A DNA stretch of 64,000 nucleotides, from positions 17,622,437 to 17,686,436 of the forward strand of contig NC_088313.1 in assembly GCF_910592395.1 (NCBI RefSeq). Reading direction: 5' to 3'. Both the position numbers and the translations under genes were made by a program. Below are positions 26,901 to 40,700 of the stretch, piece by piece. The stretch's first letter is position 1, and each line of letters opens with the position of its first letter. The notes below the pieces were generated by a model. The model saw nothing but the letters and a program-made list of their open reading frames with translations, ran no database searches and was not told the DNA's origin. This stretch comes from Lineus longissimus. Its lineage: Eukaryota; Nemertea; Pilidiophora; Heteronemertea; Lineidae.

Positions 26901-29900
26901 GCTAAAGCTGTGGCAACAAGATCTTGTTTTTACTTAGCCTTGTGTCGGCCACGATGATGCTTTGCTATACGGCTTGACTGACTTTACCGATACAGAAAGA
27001 AAACATGGTGACGTTGCTCTTGGAGATCCGATTTCGAACCACGTGACTTGATGCCAAGAATGCGGCGCAGACGACATTTATTCTTTTATTGATCTGGATT
27101 CTTAATCACTGATATCCACAGAAAGTTTAAGGTCTGAAGTGGCGTGGTTGTGTTTCTGGCGGCCTCCGGATTCGTTGACATTAACTACTGAAGATACCTT
27201 CGCATGGTGGAAGCGCACGCACTCTTAGAGTTGGGATATTGCGCTGTTTCATCAAGCATTCTCATTAAAACTGAGCAAATTCCAGCATCGACGAGCACAT
27301 CACAGTGTAAGTTTTACCGAAAGTCCGATTTCTAACATTTCTGACTGGCGAAGGAAGCCCCTCTATTCTCGGACCTTGTTTTATCATCACTCACTGCTAT
27401 TATGCAATCGTGAACATTTACCGTAAATTGTTTCATTGTATGCTGCACTCGAAAAGGTCTGCCCTTGTTCAATCTGTTGGACGTCAACATATCATTCTAG
27501 ACCATTCTCCATCAAGGTAAGCATCTTTCATTTGTAATTAGCACCATGATTCGAATTGGGGAAGTAGCTTTGTCATTTGTAGGTATGAAAACAACTTAGG
27601 AAAGAACTGAAACGCAGCGCCAACTCTTCGACCTCCGACATTTTGTTGTAGTAATTCCTAATCTATTTTGACTAACCTATGTTACAAACCAGTCCCTCGG
27701 GTCACGCCAAGTAATAAATTCAAATAAGGTATCATCGAAAGGCTAGGATGCTGACATGACTTGACATGCCCATGTGACTTGGATTTTAAAGGTAGCCTTA
27801 TTTGTAGCCATCTTACCTCGCTGGCATAATGAGTCTTTGGAAAACACATACTTTTGTGTTGGCTACGTCGGATGTCATCGGGAGACATAAGAATGACGGA
27901 TATACTTGAACACACAAGATAATGCGAAAGGCGAATGAGAGAAAATGCATGAAAGCACTGAAATATGAGTTACGACCACAGGGAACTAGAATATCTGCAA
28001 GAAATACGTGAGAAAGAATTGCGAACATTCACACAAAAATCGTGCAAATGACACATAAAGCCTTCTTTTCAAGTGAGTTAGAACGAAGCTGAGTAAATTT
28101 CAATACACATTGTAACATGAACATTTCGGTTTTTTATTTTGTCTGTCTCAAGGACAACAAGCGGATACATTATCGGCTCGTGTTGTCTACAGCGAACGAA
28201 CAAAGGATCCATCTGCAGCCTATCTTTCCGTCAGGAGACAAAGATCAAAGAATGCACTTACACGAAGTTGCGATTGCGCGCACCTCACCGTGCATTTTCA
28301 CGTTGTATACGATTGATATAATATGTTTATCACAAGTCAGACCACACCCAGTTCCCCAGCAGCTCAACACCCTGAGATCACCAACTGAACCCCATGGTTC
28401 AGCCAATATGACCCCTTCACTGACTGATGGTGAGGCCAAGAAGTTGCGTAGTGTGCGACACATCAATTCTGGGGCGTCTGTGGGCGTGTGAGTGGGCGTC
28501 TATGACGGAGCCTAAACGTATTCAGGATACGGATGAGCATCTTCTTCGACAAAAAGGAGTTCACGTTTTAAAGGATGGGCCACTACATGTAATGCTAAGC
28601 GTATGCCCTGACACAATATTCTCGAAATAAACAGAATACAGTCGAATACAACAACCTGCTGTGTTAAGCAGACAGTTATAAGTATTTTGCGGAAACCTTT
28701 AACGACTTAAGGAAGTCCTGTGTCAGAGAACTTCTTCAGAAACCGTGAGGTTATTAACGTCATTTCACCTCCTTCCCGCTGATGCATTTTACATTGGCCC
28801 CCACTTCTTGTCACTTTCATAGCCAGTTATCGAACTACAATTAGTGTGAACTTATGTATCATTTGACATGTCACATCAATTTGACGCATGGAGCAATGTA
28901 AATTCGTCTTGTGATCATTGTGTATTAGTATATTCCCTTCCTTTATTGCGATTTTTCAAGATGGCCTCGTGATCTGCCAGTCTTCAAAAATTCGTTTGAC
29001 TGATAATTACGGACCATACAATAAGCAACATTATTCAGCTGGCAAACAGAACAGGCAGATAGCCCTGGACTGCTCAAAACCATCAGACTGCCAACTGCTC
29101 CAACACTCTCGACATCTCGATAATCTATTTACAGCCTGGTTCCTGGTTGATTCAGACAACGAAAACAATTTTTTTTTTAAAGGAAAAATAGTTCCCCACT
29201 ACTTCTAAATCAGTCAGCGTGGTTCCCGATTGAATGCATGAATGTTGCTCTACTTCGTTTTAGTGTTTTGGCAACTGAACTGTTCAATACCACATCGATG
29301 TCTCTCAACCCAATGATTCTTGGGTTAATGATGCATGGCCGTCTGTCGTTTTTTTCGGGCGCGTCGGGCCCGATATCCTCCAATTCCTCGTTATCTGTTA
29401 ACTTTGACGATAAATGATTCTGAATTTATTGGTGGAATCCAATAATGGTAGAATACCTCCGTTACTGTTATTAAAGACGAAGTTCGTTCATTTTAAAATT
29501 TGAAATTGAATTGAAATTTTGCAATTAAGATACACACTGGATTACATCTCAGGATTGTTGTTTTGGACATCGGTATAATTGCACTCTTTATATCATTTTC
29601 ATATCATTAGCGTGTCTGGTTACTCTATAACGGATACGTTTTTTTCGTTGTACCGACGACAAGTCCCACCGTTAATGTGGTAAGCATCAATAAGTTTCTT
29701 GGTTCTCTCTATGGATCTCTAGGGCATCAGCATTGGACGGCTCAGCCCAAGGCAATAATGTCTGTCCACCTGGTCTCTATTCACAGTCAGTGCATTTTCA
29801 ACCGACAATTTATTGGTTCAGCCGCCTCTCAGCCACCTTTCGGTATATCTAGGGCTAAATATCAGAGTTACTCTTTATTTCTAATGATAGCCGTGAAAGA

Positions 29901-32463
29901 AAAAACATTAATTTGACAAGGTAAATTTTGAATATTTTACAACGATATGGTTAGAAATCTAAGAAGATAGGTAAAATCTAAAGACTGTATATTATGTCCA
30001 GGAATTCAAGGTTTAGTGCAAACAACCTTCCACCTGTGGTTGTCTGAATACCAACATGTAAAAGATGCATTGTAGGTGGTTAATCACGTTTTAACAATTT
30101 TTTTAACCCATATTTCAATAATGTTATTCAAAATCAATTCAGTGAAAGTAAAAATCTATTAGTTGTGATTAATGTGCATACTTGTAAAATGCCCTATTGT
30201 GTTATTAGTATTTTGAAAAAATGTCAGTATATGGCCTAAGGAATGACTCAGCTATCGACAACTGCAGTTGAACAAAGAAAGCTTGGATCATGAAAGCACT
30301 GATATATTCTCCTTTTTAGAAATCGTGTCAGTTGCGTAAAAACGATTAATCATCAGAAGATGAAAATAAGGTGCTGTACCTGAGTAGTCAGAGGAGTCAT
30401 AAGCTTGCTCATAATGGTATGCATATATCATGTCATATACCCATTGAATCAAGCTCAGCAAAATACAGCGTTTCTTAGGTTTCCTGGCATTACCAGTAAT
30501 GGACGGATTAACAAGATGTTGGGTTTTTAACCGATAAGGTTGTACATGTACTGTACTTTTACGATATTGATCTTGGCTGGAGGTAGAACATGAAATCTGC
30601 GATAATAACCTAAATACGACATCATAATTATACCGAGCACATTCACCTTGGCCATCCATTATGGCGGTCATGTGATATAATGTACTTCTAAGATATATCG
30701 TGAACGTGACAAAGAGGCCCATTTCCCCTATTAACTGCCAACTGCTTAGAACAATGTTGAAATTCGACTAACTTAAAGCAGTTCAAGTTATTTCTCCCTC
30801 GCAAAGTTGTTTAGAAATCCACTGTAATGGTGTGACATTGTAGATGAAATTTGGAAAAAATATCTGTACGTCAACTCGCTTTCCGTTACACACCTGACAA
30901 CAGCTCAATATCAGATTCTACTTTATTGAATATTTTTGACAACTGAAGCAACGAAAGCACCGTTGTTTTAAAAGTGCATTCAATGACAAAAGATCAGAAT
31001 ATCCTTCAACGTGACATGACATTTTGAAGATTCCATTTATTCAAACTGGGCTGAGAGATTGTGGTGGCTAAAAAACGAAACTATAACACCCGGTGGTGTT
31101 AAAATGAAGATATCTCAACCTGGATGTCAGAAACACACCACGTAAGTGACACCAGAGCCGAGTCAACCATGTTTAAGTAATTCACATTGACAGGACAATC
31201 AAAATGTAAATCACGCTTCACCGATGTGATGATAACAACTCTATTAAATTTATTTCTACATCGGAATAATGTGGAACGTGGAAGTGGTTCGAGCACAAGT
31301 TCAAAGTGTCCGTCCTAACAGCTTCTCGAACAACAGAAATCGCTTTCGTCGTACGCAATTTGAAGATCGGCACTATTTATTTTTTGGTATAAGGCACATT
31401 AGTGTAGCCGATCACCCAATTGCCACTTCATCCATACACCTTTTTTAACCTGTTCAAATGCACTGTCTCTTCTTTTCCAGGGCGTATAGCTGGTTTGTTA
31501 CACAAAGGGAACGGGTTTTGCTCATCAGCTATGTTATCTCAAGCCATCGAGGAGCGAAATGTAAAGCCCTGTAATCCCTAAAGGAATGGCCTCCTTCATC
31601 TTGCGCTAATGACTCTGAAGCTTTACTGCTATGTACTCAACGGCACGTTCCTTACACCTAAAGGAAAGTTTAATCCGGCCTCAATACGAAAGAATATCGA
31701 TGACCTCCTGTATAGATAAGACACACTTCTTTACTCTAGTTAGGTTGAGTCGCTTGAAAATTTAGCGCTGGTCCAAGCATGAACGTAAATCTAGCGTAAA
31801 TTGAACAGTATGGCAGGTTTCTAACTTCATTTTTGAGATGATCGATTCAGTTCAAATGACCTTTTGGCGATTCTGAGGAGTAGGCACGGCTACTCTCATT
31901 AGTTAAAAGGAAACAAAGAACCTCCTCATAGTTATTTAGAGTACGTTCCTCTTAGTGTACTCGATCAATGACTCTGTATTCCTGTTTTTCAATCCGCCAA
32001 CATCAGAAGTTGAAGATGACCCCGGCGCATCTAGGCATCAATTGCGAGAAGCCAGCAATCCCTCTCTAACTACCTAATCTGCAAATGTCATTCAAGTAGC
32101 TCGGTTTGAATGTCTCAATATCTTTGAGACAGAAAGAAACCTACTGGTATCGCGTTAACCAACCAGAAAAGGTTCGGCGATTCATTAAACGTCTTTTATG
32201 GCGGTCACGTTTTCGTCGTCAACAAACATGTGCTTTAAATAACCTGCAGAGGAGATAGAGTTATCTTTGAGATGACCACACTGACCACCAATCACGTCTC
32301 TGAGACAAACCTGTGGTAGGGCTGCCTCTTTATCATGCATTGATTGTCACTGATAGCCACACTGACCTCTCACCGCTTCCTTCCTCCTTACAGACGGTCA
32401 GTGACTCGAGTCAGATACGTGATCGAGCCGTCTTATGGAAGATTTCTAACTTTTTGCGTTATG
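20985..32463. other. Long unannotated stretch
   Basis: About 11.5 kb of AT-rich DNA with only chance-length open frames (the longest about 144 codons, minus strand, 30288-30722, beginning with ATG but resembling nothing I know). A small perfect stem, CAGCCGG/CCGGCTG, lies at 22647-22668. I found no mobile element, RNA gene or array. Confidence 0.5.
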
Positions 32464-32820
32464 AGTAGTAGTATAAGTATCTGGTTGATTCCCAACCAGA
32501 TACGTATGAGGTAGGCGTTAGGGCCGTTTTGGGTTGCGGAATCAACCGATGGCTTGAGGCAGCGTTAGTGCCGTTTTGGTTATGGATTCCATTTTGGTTT
32601 TGGATGTTAGGGCCATTTTGGTGGATTTTATGGTTGATTCCCAAGCCGTTAGAGCCGTTTTGGTTGCGGGATCAACCGATGGTTTGAGGCAGCGTTAGTG
32701 CCGTTTTGGTTTTGGATTCCGTTTTGGTTTTGGATTTTAGGGCCGTTTTGGTGGATTCTATGGTTGATTCCCAAGTCGTTAGGGCCGTTTTGGTTTGGGA
32801 ATCAACCATATACTACTACT
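32464..32820. mobile_element. Foldback element family C with internal tandem repeats
   Basis: The left end AGTAGTAGTATAAG...GGTTGATTCCC is matched, inverted, by the right end GGGAATCAACCATATACTACTACT, giving terminal inverted repeats of about 24-30 bp with a small insertion in the left copy. The interior is almost wholly tandem repeat. No ATG-initiated transposase is visible, so it would be a non-autonomous DNA transposon. Flanks are TTATG on the left and GTAA on the right; I could not fix a target duplication. Open frames crossing it (plus-strand Trp/Phe-rich, minus-strand Gln-Asn-Gly-rich) are produced by the repeats and are not genes. Confidence 0.75.
32517..32808 (+). repeat. 130-bp tandem repeats inside element C
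   Basis: Units start with GTTAG(G/A)GCCGTTTTGG at 32517, 32648 and 32778, so the periods are 131 and 130 bp with about 2.2 copies. Each unit contains several shorter variants of GCCGTTTTGGTT and ATTCCGTTTTGGTT, so the repeat is itself built of a short subrepeat. The units differ at only a few positions. Confidence 0.9.
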
Positions 32821-35800
32821 GTAATGGTAGTTTCAGCCAAGTTTGTCTGCTTCCTTTTACAGCACTTTATTATACCAGCATTGATCGAGATGGCCAATTT
32901 GCTGGCTATTTTTCGTGGCTCTGGTAACTCCATGATACTAAGCAGGTTAAGGCGGAGACCGAAAACATAATTTCTGATAAAATGCATTTGTTGTTTTTTT
33001 TAAAGTTAAACGAATGCGTGTGCAGAGATACATAGATGGCAATAGCGCAGAGCAGTCCTGTCCGAGTTACATCGTGTTGCAAACTTCGCAGCACCACCCA
33101 CCCAATCTGTACTCCAGTCCAGCGTTAATCTGCTAATTCCTGACACCCTATCGGACTACAGCCAATACTGGAGTACGATTCCAACACCCATTTACATCAT
33201 GTCATCATTTATCCGTACAAAGGTGATGTATTAGAGTACGGGACAGTCAAGCTACGAGAGACTCCATGCCGCCCCCGGCTTTGTTGGAGAAATCCACGCT
33301 TTTCCGTAAAGTAGCTTATTCCCTGCCGAGTTCTGGCCAATAAGTTATAACGAGGGCACCTAGTAATTGCCAGCATCCATTCCCACAAGCTGACGTAGGT
33401 AAGCTAACAATCAAAACATGGCTACAGTAACGTGATCGTGCTTATTTACCCTGGGTGGCAATATGTTCTGACCATTACCCCAGGGCATGCCGATTATTAC
33501 CCTTGCTACAGATATTGAACCGAGGGTCGCCAAATGATTACTTTATATGGTGTTGTTTTGGCAACAGGGAGCACGTGGACAGATCAGATCAGAATTATTT
33601 CATTTCAAAAATAATAAGTTGTGTATCTATCGTCCGGTTATCAAAATTATATAAAATGTAACTGAGTGTTTGTTGCTACAACTGTTCCATTGACCCCACT
33701 TTAGCCGTGGTTGCTTACAACACTAAACGTCTGGAAGGCATTATCACCGACCTCTTGGAAAGGAGTTAAAAGAACTACAGCTGCTAGTGATTTTAGAAGC
33801 TTGGTGTTGCTTTCATTGTCAGTTTCTACTGCTGACATTATGCCCTCACTCTCAATCAGGTTATTATCCATCTCGCACGTCTGATATTGTCAAAGATGTA
33901 TTTCATATCTCATAATATTATTGTCAGTGATGTAGTACACCTTTTTGTTATCGTGGCTGTGATTACGAGTATTTCGTACGATGATGGGCTTCCTCCTACG
34001 CTGGTTGATAGAAGGAATCGCCAGCCTCACGTAATGAAACTCACAGGGAGACGATAGAAATTGTAATCAATCCATCTGTCCAAGCAAGGTTGTGACTGCA
34101 TGGCAGTTGTGATACCAACCCTGTTCTGCGCCAGTATTGAGTCAACTCGTCACATTCACAATTACAGCAACCCACCGATATAGCATACAAGCAGTGATAA
34201 GAGATATGACACACCAATACGTTCAATAACAATTCCACTTTATCAAGCAAATAATTTAATCATTGTCACTATTAATATGTTATTTGTTTCGTGTTTATTG
34301 TACAAACAGAATTTATTGGTAAACAAGCTGCAGCAACATGTATTCGCAAAGTATTATTAATAAACAAAATCAGTGTTATTGATCGAGTGTATTCTCGTTT
34401 GCTGATGCGCGTTATACTAATGACAGCATAACTGTATGAATGCAGCACTTTATGTCTAAGAATATTGTTGACTGGTTGAGAAGGCATTGTGTCATCCTAT
34501 CGATTTCCCAAAAGGATCAAAGAAAATTGATTTCAAATAAAAAAACGTTTTATGCACTTTTGTATTTTGGTACATCTCTATCATCATGTTATTGAATTAA
34601 TATTAAGGTAACAAAGAAATCTTATTTTCAATCAACTCATTTAATGTTGGTTAGCTTTTATCTTTGTATCGTGACGGTTATCCGACGATTAATAGATACT
34701 TAAATAGACTTAGTAGTTTTAACACTGCACATATCATCTGCACAACTTTATAATTAGTGGGGTAGTGGCGTTTTTTCATGCAGAAACATCAACGCCGACT
34801 GTTAATTTCTATGTCAATCGTGTTCAAGAACATGCTCTAAGGGGATGGTTTTTTAAACCGGTCTAAAGTAGTTTGACGCTTTTGCTTGCGGTCGAGCAGA
34901 ACAACAGCATATCCACGGATCGGTAACTGAAATGCCGATTGGTTTATTCACTCCGTGGCTTAAAAGACTGCGTACTCTTTCATTGGTCTTCATTAGGTTT
35001 GCTTACTGTTTCGCCATTTACTTCCTGGTGGTATCAAATTACGCAGAAGAAGCTGAAGAGACCCCGCGTTGTATTTTTTCACGGTTGTGCGAATAATCAT
35101 CAATGACACTCGTCGCAACAACCAGCATTTAGGCTAAAAGCAGTTTTTCATCTTTCAAAGAGAAATGTAGGGCGGTAGAGTTATATTTTCATGCTAAGTT
35201 CTAAATATACCTGCCAAAAGGTCGCAATCGCATTAGTAACAATATCTCCGCAATGACACTTAATGCTAATGTGTAACATGACAGGTCAGCGACACCACGG
35301 CCTTCAAATGTCAGCCGGTCTTCCAACTCTCCAACAGCTATCATCTCTTTTGTGGTTCCCTTATTACGAAAACCCTGCGATCTTTTTGTATCCGGCTGTT
35401 TATAGACCAATCATGATTATTGAAGCCTTCCAACTTATTGTGAGACCCTGCAAGTGAGACTAGCCGATTAAGTCGTCAGGGCGGCTCACCTACCATGTCT
35501 CATGGAGGGGGTGGCCGGTCGTTTCGCTCCATGACCTTTTCGCCAGCATTCGTTTCGCTAAAAATCGAAGTCGTTTCGCTCCTTGGGACTTAGGGATGGT
35601 TTTGAAGCTTGGCAAGTGGGGTAATGGAGAAAGCCCGGGGTACCAAATTGCTTTTTACTAAAGATATAATACTTTTGAGTTGCGAGGAACGGGAAGATAC
35701 GCTGAATCAATCAACTGATCCGATCAACTGGATCTCTTGGGTGCAGAGCGAGCAAGTCATTGGGGAAGTCTTGTTTCTTTATATAATGTATAAAAGTGAT

Positions 35801-37271
35801 TTGTTGTTGACTATAGGAAGTTTAAGGTGGCTGGAAAAGGCCATGAAATTAGTTTTTATAACTCCGGCGCCCGACTTAAGGAAGCGAGGCTGCATGTTTC
35901 ATATAACGCTTGTTGGCTGATCATACTTGGTCCCCCAATTCTGTGGTACGGCCTCATCTTGGGATTTGTCGTAAATCCAAAGGACGCCAAGTCGTCCGCA
36001 CGACTGATTGAGATATAAACCTCTGTCTTCTCCCAAATCATCCATTGAGGCCTGCTACTTCTTTGGCACCAGATCCTACGTCGAAGAGATGAAGGGAAAA
36101 CTGATGGTGACCTCTTGTTATGTGATAGTCATATCAATTCATTTCGCTGATCGAATTGTATAACCTGTAGGCCCCAGGGAGTTGTTTACTTCTGATCTCT
36201 TAAACGACCCTTTCACTCAACCAGCCACCAGACATCTGCCTCTTGATATGATGGCGTCTTTTGTGTCATACGGGTATCATTTTCTCTGGCCACAACATTG
36301 TTGACGTCGCCATACAAATGTGGTCATACTTAGCAGATGGTGACTGCCTTAATAAGTTACCTTTGCGGGGTCTCACATTAGGCAGAAACTCATTACTGAT
36401 TTGTTGTCTTTTATAAAAACATTGCAGTTAAAACATATCTGGTCATGAAAGGTTTTGTGGCAATGAAATAGGCACCAGTACACAAGCAGGTATCAGATCC
36501 ATGATTCAAACAAAAGTAATTTACGCAAACTTCGAAAACCGGGTGTGTGATATCCCAGTGGAAGGCCACGCATACGCCAAATATGGTCCCAAAGGATCTT
36601 GTATTACAAAATGTGCCGGAGGCAAAAAAAGCTTTGTCGTGTTGGCCCTGCATCAGGTGGTAAAGTCAATAAACGGTGTCATTATCAGAATCGGTACCAG
36701 ATCCTGCCGCAAATCAATCAAGTTCCCGTGCGTCCTTTTGATTAGTCAAGTAGTTGACCAACATCGTTCAGGCGAATGCAATCAGGATGCCAAATAATAC
36801 GACATACATAATATGCTTGTCAATCTGCTCTTTGCGGATATGGTTTACAAAGTGTTTACTGAGACAAACAAGAGCTATGCGTATGCTTGTGGGCAATGGC
36901 GACGAGGACAAATTCGCTTTGGCATGTTTGAAGGGTATTCAAGTTCGAGCGAACACCTGGCAAGAAAGCCAGGTTAGCCAACAGTTATTCTGCGAGAAGA
37001 CGTTTTCATCTCAATGATATTTGCTTTGGCTCGTGAAATTATCAGAGAATTACAGGTTACCATTCGGACCAGTTGACGCTCCAACAAATTGGCAAACGTT
37101 CATATGATTTGTCACTTCTTTTGTTTAGCAAGTCCGGTGCGCGGTTTTTCATCAAGCCCCCATAATTGGCCTGTCATTTTCTATCTCGTGCTGTGGAAGC
37201 CTTTGACCTGTGATTTTGATTATGGTGATTGGTTTTCTCAGATGGTGTAGGAATCAACACCCAACGGGAGA
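32821..37271. other. Unannotated stretch
   Basis: No recognisable gene. The longest ATG frames are about 98-103 codons (plus strand, 35609-35920 and 36501-36797), resemble no known family, and have no supporting context. A short TCGTTTCGCT cluster is listed separately. Confidence 0.5.
35519..35580 (+). repeat. TCGTTTCGCT cluster
   Basis: The decamer TCGTTTCGCT occurs at 35519, 35550 and 35571, with a further TTTTCGCC between, in otherwise AT-rich DNA. This looks like a small degenerate repeat or the edge of an interspersed one. Confidence 0.6.
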
Positions 37272-37284
37272 GGGGGGGGGGGGG
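37272..37284 (+). repeat. G13 homopolymer
   Basis: An uninterrupted run of 13 G preceded by GGGAGA. Simple-sequence tract. Confidence 0.95.
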
Positions 37285-37575
37285 TCAAAGCACAATGGTT
37301 AATCCAAAACTATTGCACAAAGTTGCTATCAGATGCAGACAGAATAGGGAGATTTTCGGAAACGACAGTAAAAAACTTGTTTTGCTTCATCCTCATCCGC
37401 CCCAGCGTTCGCGTTTAGCTGGATAGCTTGTATAGTTCATGAAAGGACATTTTTTGTACCAATCATAAATAGACAAGAGCAGTTTGGTTTTTTTGGTTCT
37501 AGTCTTACCATTAATGTTTTATTACTGTTTTTACCGTCTATTGTTCTATACATTGTTTGACATCTTGCACATTTT

Positions 37576-37764
37576 TCGTCTATGGTATTCTGGTTCTTCT
37601 TCAGGATAACCATAAGAATGGCAAACCAAACATTTTTTTTTTTTTTTTTTTTTTAGTGTATATCATGGATTCGTCTATGGTATTCTGGTTCTTCTTCAGG
37701 ATAACCATAAGAATGGCAAACCAAAATTTTTTTTTTTTTTTTTTTTTTAGTGTATATCATGGAT
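37576..37764 (+). repeat. 95-bp tandem duplication with T22 tract
   Basis: Unit 1 (37576-37670) and unit 2 (37671-37764) both start TCGTCTATGGTATTCTGG and end TATATCATGGAT. Each contains 22 consecutive T (37633-37654 and 37727-37748). They differ only just before the T run (AAACA against AAAA). Seen from the minus strand, each unit carries an A22 run, as in a retroposed poly(A) tail, but no element body can be identified. The near-identity points to a recent duplication. Confidence 0.95.
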
Positions 37765-40700
37765 CAGCTCGGTATGATATTTAAAATGGCTATTCTCACA
37801 TTTAATATGTCGTTCTTTTTCTCCTTCAGAAGCAACAGAAAAGGTCAGGCCTTTACAAGCCATTATATCATGAAAATAAAATCTCATTCTCGATCATACA
37901 AAAGGATCTCATGCGTAAAGAGCACCTAGCATTATATATTTCTGTCAGCAGCAATCACAGGCCTATAACTTGCATCGTATCATGACAATTGTAATACTGT
38001 CTTATCCGTGATATCACAGAACGAACTCATGCGTAAAGGCGACCTTCCAGAAAATATCTTATTTCTAAATGTCATTTCTTTCAACAGCTATTGTAATCGC
38101 CATTTGCATGCCTCCACAATGACGATACAGTCGTATTGTTCTTAAGAAAAGATTAGTGCTATTAATAACACTTTATCAACTGCTGAATGCAAATGAAGAA
38201 ATTCGCTAATTTGTGGGTAGCTCATTCGTGACAGATCTTTCCGTAATGCTGGTTGCAATTGCCATTTACATGCATTTCATGAAAAATGCACTTAATCGAA
38301 AGGAACACACTGCGTTGTTAATTTCACTACCACACGCATGAAGTAGATAAGCATGAGCAGATTTTACCATGCGTGATATCTTAATCAGGTATGAGCAGCA
38401 ATTAGGATGATGAATATTAATTGTTTATTAAGATTTCGATGCTTATTTGATGATTATTTGTCGTGTGCATGATACACATTTCAATAAATAATGCGAACAG
38501 GAAATTGATATACCGAGTATTATGTATGTAGAGTATGATTGGGTTTTTTCGATGCAATTGGCGTAAATTTAAATGACTCAGGGCTTTAGATGCTCTATAG
38601 CTACATGCTATACTCGTATTGAATCAACAGAGGAAAACCAGGGAACACCTTTTAAAGATCGTGACATTGACATGTTACAGACCAGACAGCCCAAAATATG
38701 CGTTGTTTTATAGCTTGAACATGTTAGGGAACAGAACAAAGTTAGTGGGTAACGGGCTTCGTATCTGTTGCATGCAAAGCTATAATTACTCCTGCCTTTT
38801 GTCAGGCGTGTTGTCTCAAAACTGGTAATCTCAGCTTAAAAGCAGTTATAACTGTTTTCCGGATTGTTTCGGAAAGCTCGAGCTCGTAAATCTTCTCTAA
38901 CAGATAGATGTTGTGCAACTAAAGCTAACATGGATGAACGCAAACACGGCTCGAGAGCAATTAATCTTACTTGTAGGCGAATTGGCATTGCTAATGAGTC
39001 TGAAACTAAGCCTGACATGTCTAGCCTGCAAAACATTCGTGTTTTAGAGTTGGGCCCCAGGACAGGAAGGCTTTTACATGATTATTATTGATAATAAATG
39101 GATTTTGTTCTAGTAACTGGATCACATTCCATCTGCGTTAGGCGACTCATACCAAAACAACCCGGGAGACTCGTCAATGCCAGAATAACAACACTCACAC
39201 AACTGGTATGAGGCTGCATTGATCGGTCAAAGATGTGGCCATGACAAAACGGTCTCTAGTCTAGTTGAATTTAGTTTCGCTTATTCAAACGTCTTCCTAA
39301 AACCTTTACGGATCATCACTAATTGGTACTTCCAAAAGTTGAATGGTACTCTCACAATCGCAATAACAGTCATAAGGTTTGGAAATCACGGAACAGGTCT
39401 ATCACAGAGAGAAAATCGATATAAAATCATCGAAAGAACCTACGGCAATCTGACAACCCAATATGGACGATACCAAGATACTTGTTATTGCTTTACACGT
39501 GTATATGATGGTGTACATCATTACACGTTCGTACAAGGTCTCCGGGGAGTACATTGATCCTGTGATCTTGATCCAATGATGATGCGATGTGACCAATAGT
39601 CACATAAATTTTCCTTTGAAGGGAATACTCCTTTGAGGTCATTCTCTCAACAGTATATGGTCGGCAGAAGTAGGACTGACAATCTTACCAGATTTTGCAT
39701 CCGTTTACGCATGCGTATTAATAAGTAACCAACGTAACCAAGCCATAAAACTAAGCTAAATGATTAAAAATATTTCTTCACATAAATATTTTGGTCAAAT
39801 CATTAAAGAATACCTGTTACTTCTCCGAAGACAAACACATATAACCATATGTATTTTCAATTGTAGGGCTGAACAATAAAAAGCCTATCCGTATTCTCTC
39901 GACTTCATGTTTCTATAAATTAAGTACATTTATCGTTTACCAATATTAAAACAACTGCAATTGACACAGTGTTTCTCGTTCTTATATGACTGATGCATTA
40001 TTTAGCGTTTTGTCCCCTTTTCGTGTTCTATCTGGTTTCGTTTTAGATTTTTAAATGAATTAAACTGTATACACATTGTTAATTGATTCAACTTATATAT
40101 CTGATGTATTTTTATCGTCATTACCATGATATATCCGGTTGGGTCTTTGTCCCTATTTGATTCAACCTTTCGATTCATTGAACAAGCAATAATTGGAATT
40201 TCTCTGCAATAACCCAATATCTAAAGAACAATCTCAAGTCTATAACCAATAACAGAGGCCCTGCGGTGCTGGGAGAGGAGGTTTTTCTCTTAGATGCATC
40301 AGAAGTATAGTAAGGACAGCTACAGATTCACATCATTTCTGACAGAACGAGAGACTGTTAACATCCATGCATCAAAAAAAAATTCTTATTTAACATTGCA
40401 AACGGTGACTTGCGAATGATGAAGAAAGTGTAGCAGATATTATATCAGTGGCCATCACAAGTCTTTCATTACAATGTCTTTCAACCAACTGAACTCAATA
40501 TTCACAAAGAAAGATATTGTTAAGGATCAAAAGGAGTTTTCATAAGGTCAGTTTAAGGCAAGGAAGGGCAAAGCATTTTCAAACGGAGTCAAGAGTGATC
40601 CCAAGGCTTATTTAAAGGACTAGTTTATTTTTTTTCTGTCTAACAGTAATGAAGAACTTAAAACTAACTTAAACCCTCTCTGGCATGCCACATGGTCACA

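Noticed and set aside
30288-30722. 144-codon minus-strand ATG frame
   Set aside because: No domain, signal or splice context. About one run of this length is expected by chance in a window this size at this base composition.
32698-32970. Trp/Phe-rich plus-strand open frame, and a Gln-Asn-Gly-rich minus-strand frame at 32459-32644
   Set aside because: Both are translations of the GCCGTTTTGGTT subrepeats in element C. The periodic residues come from the DNA repeat, not from a protein.
37576-37764. CRISPR-like or satellite array
   Set aside because: There are only two units and no spacers; it is a simple tandem duplication.
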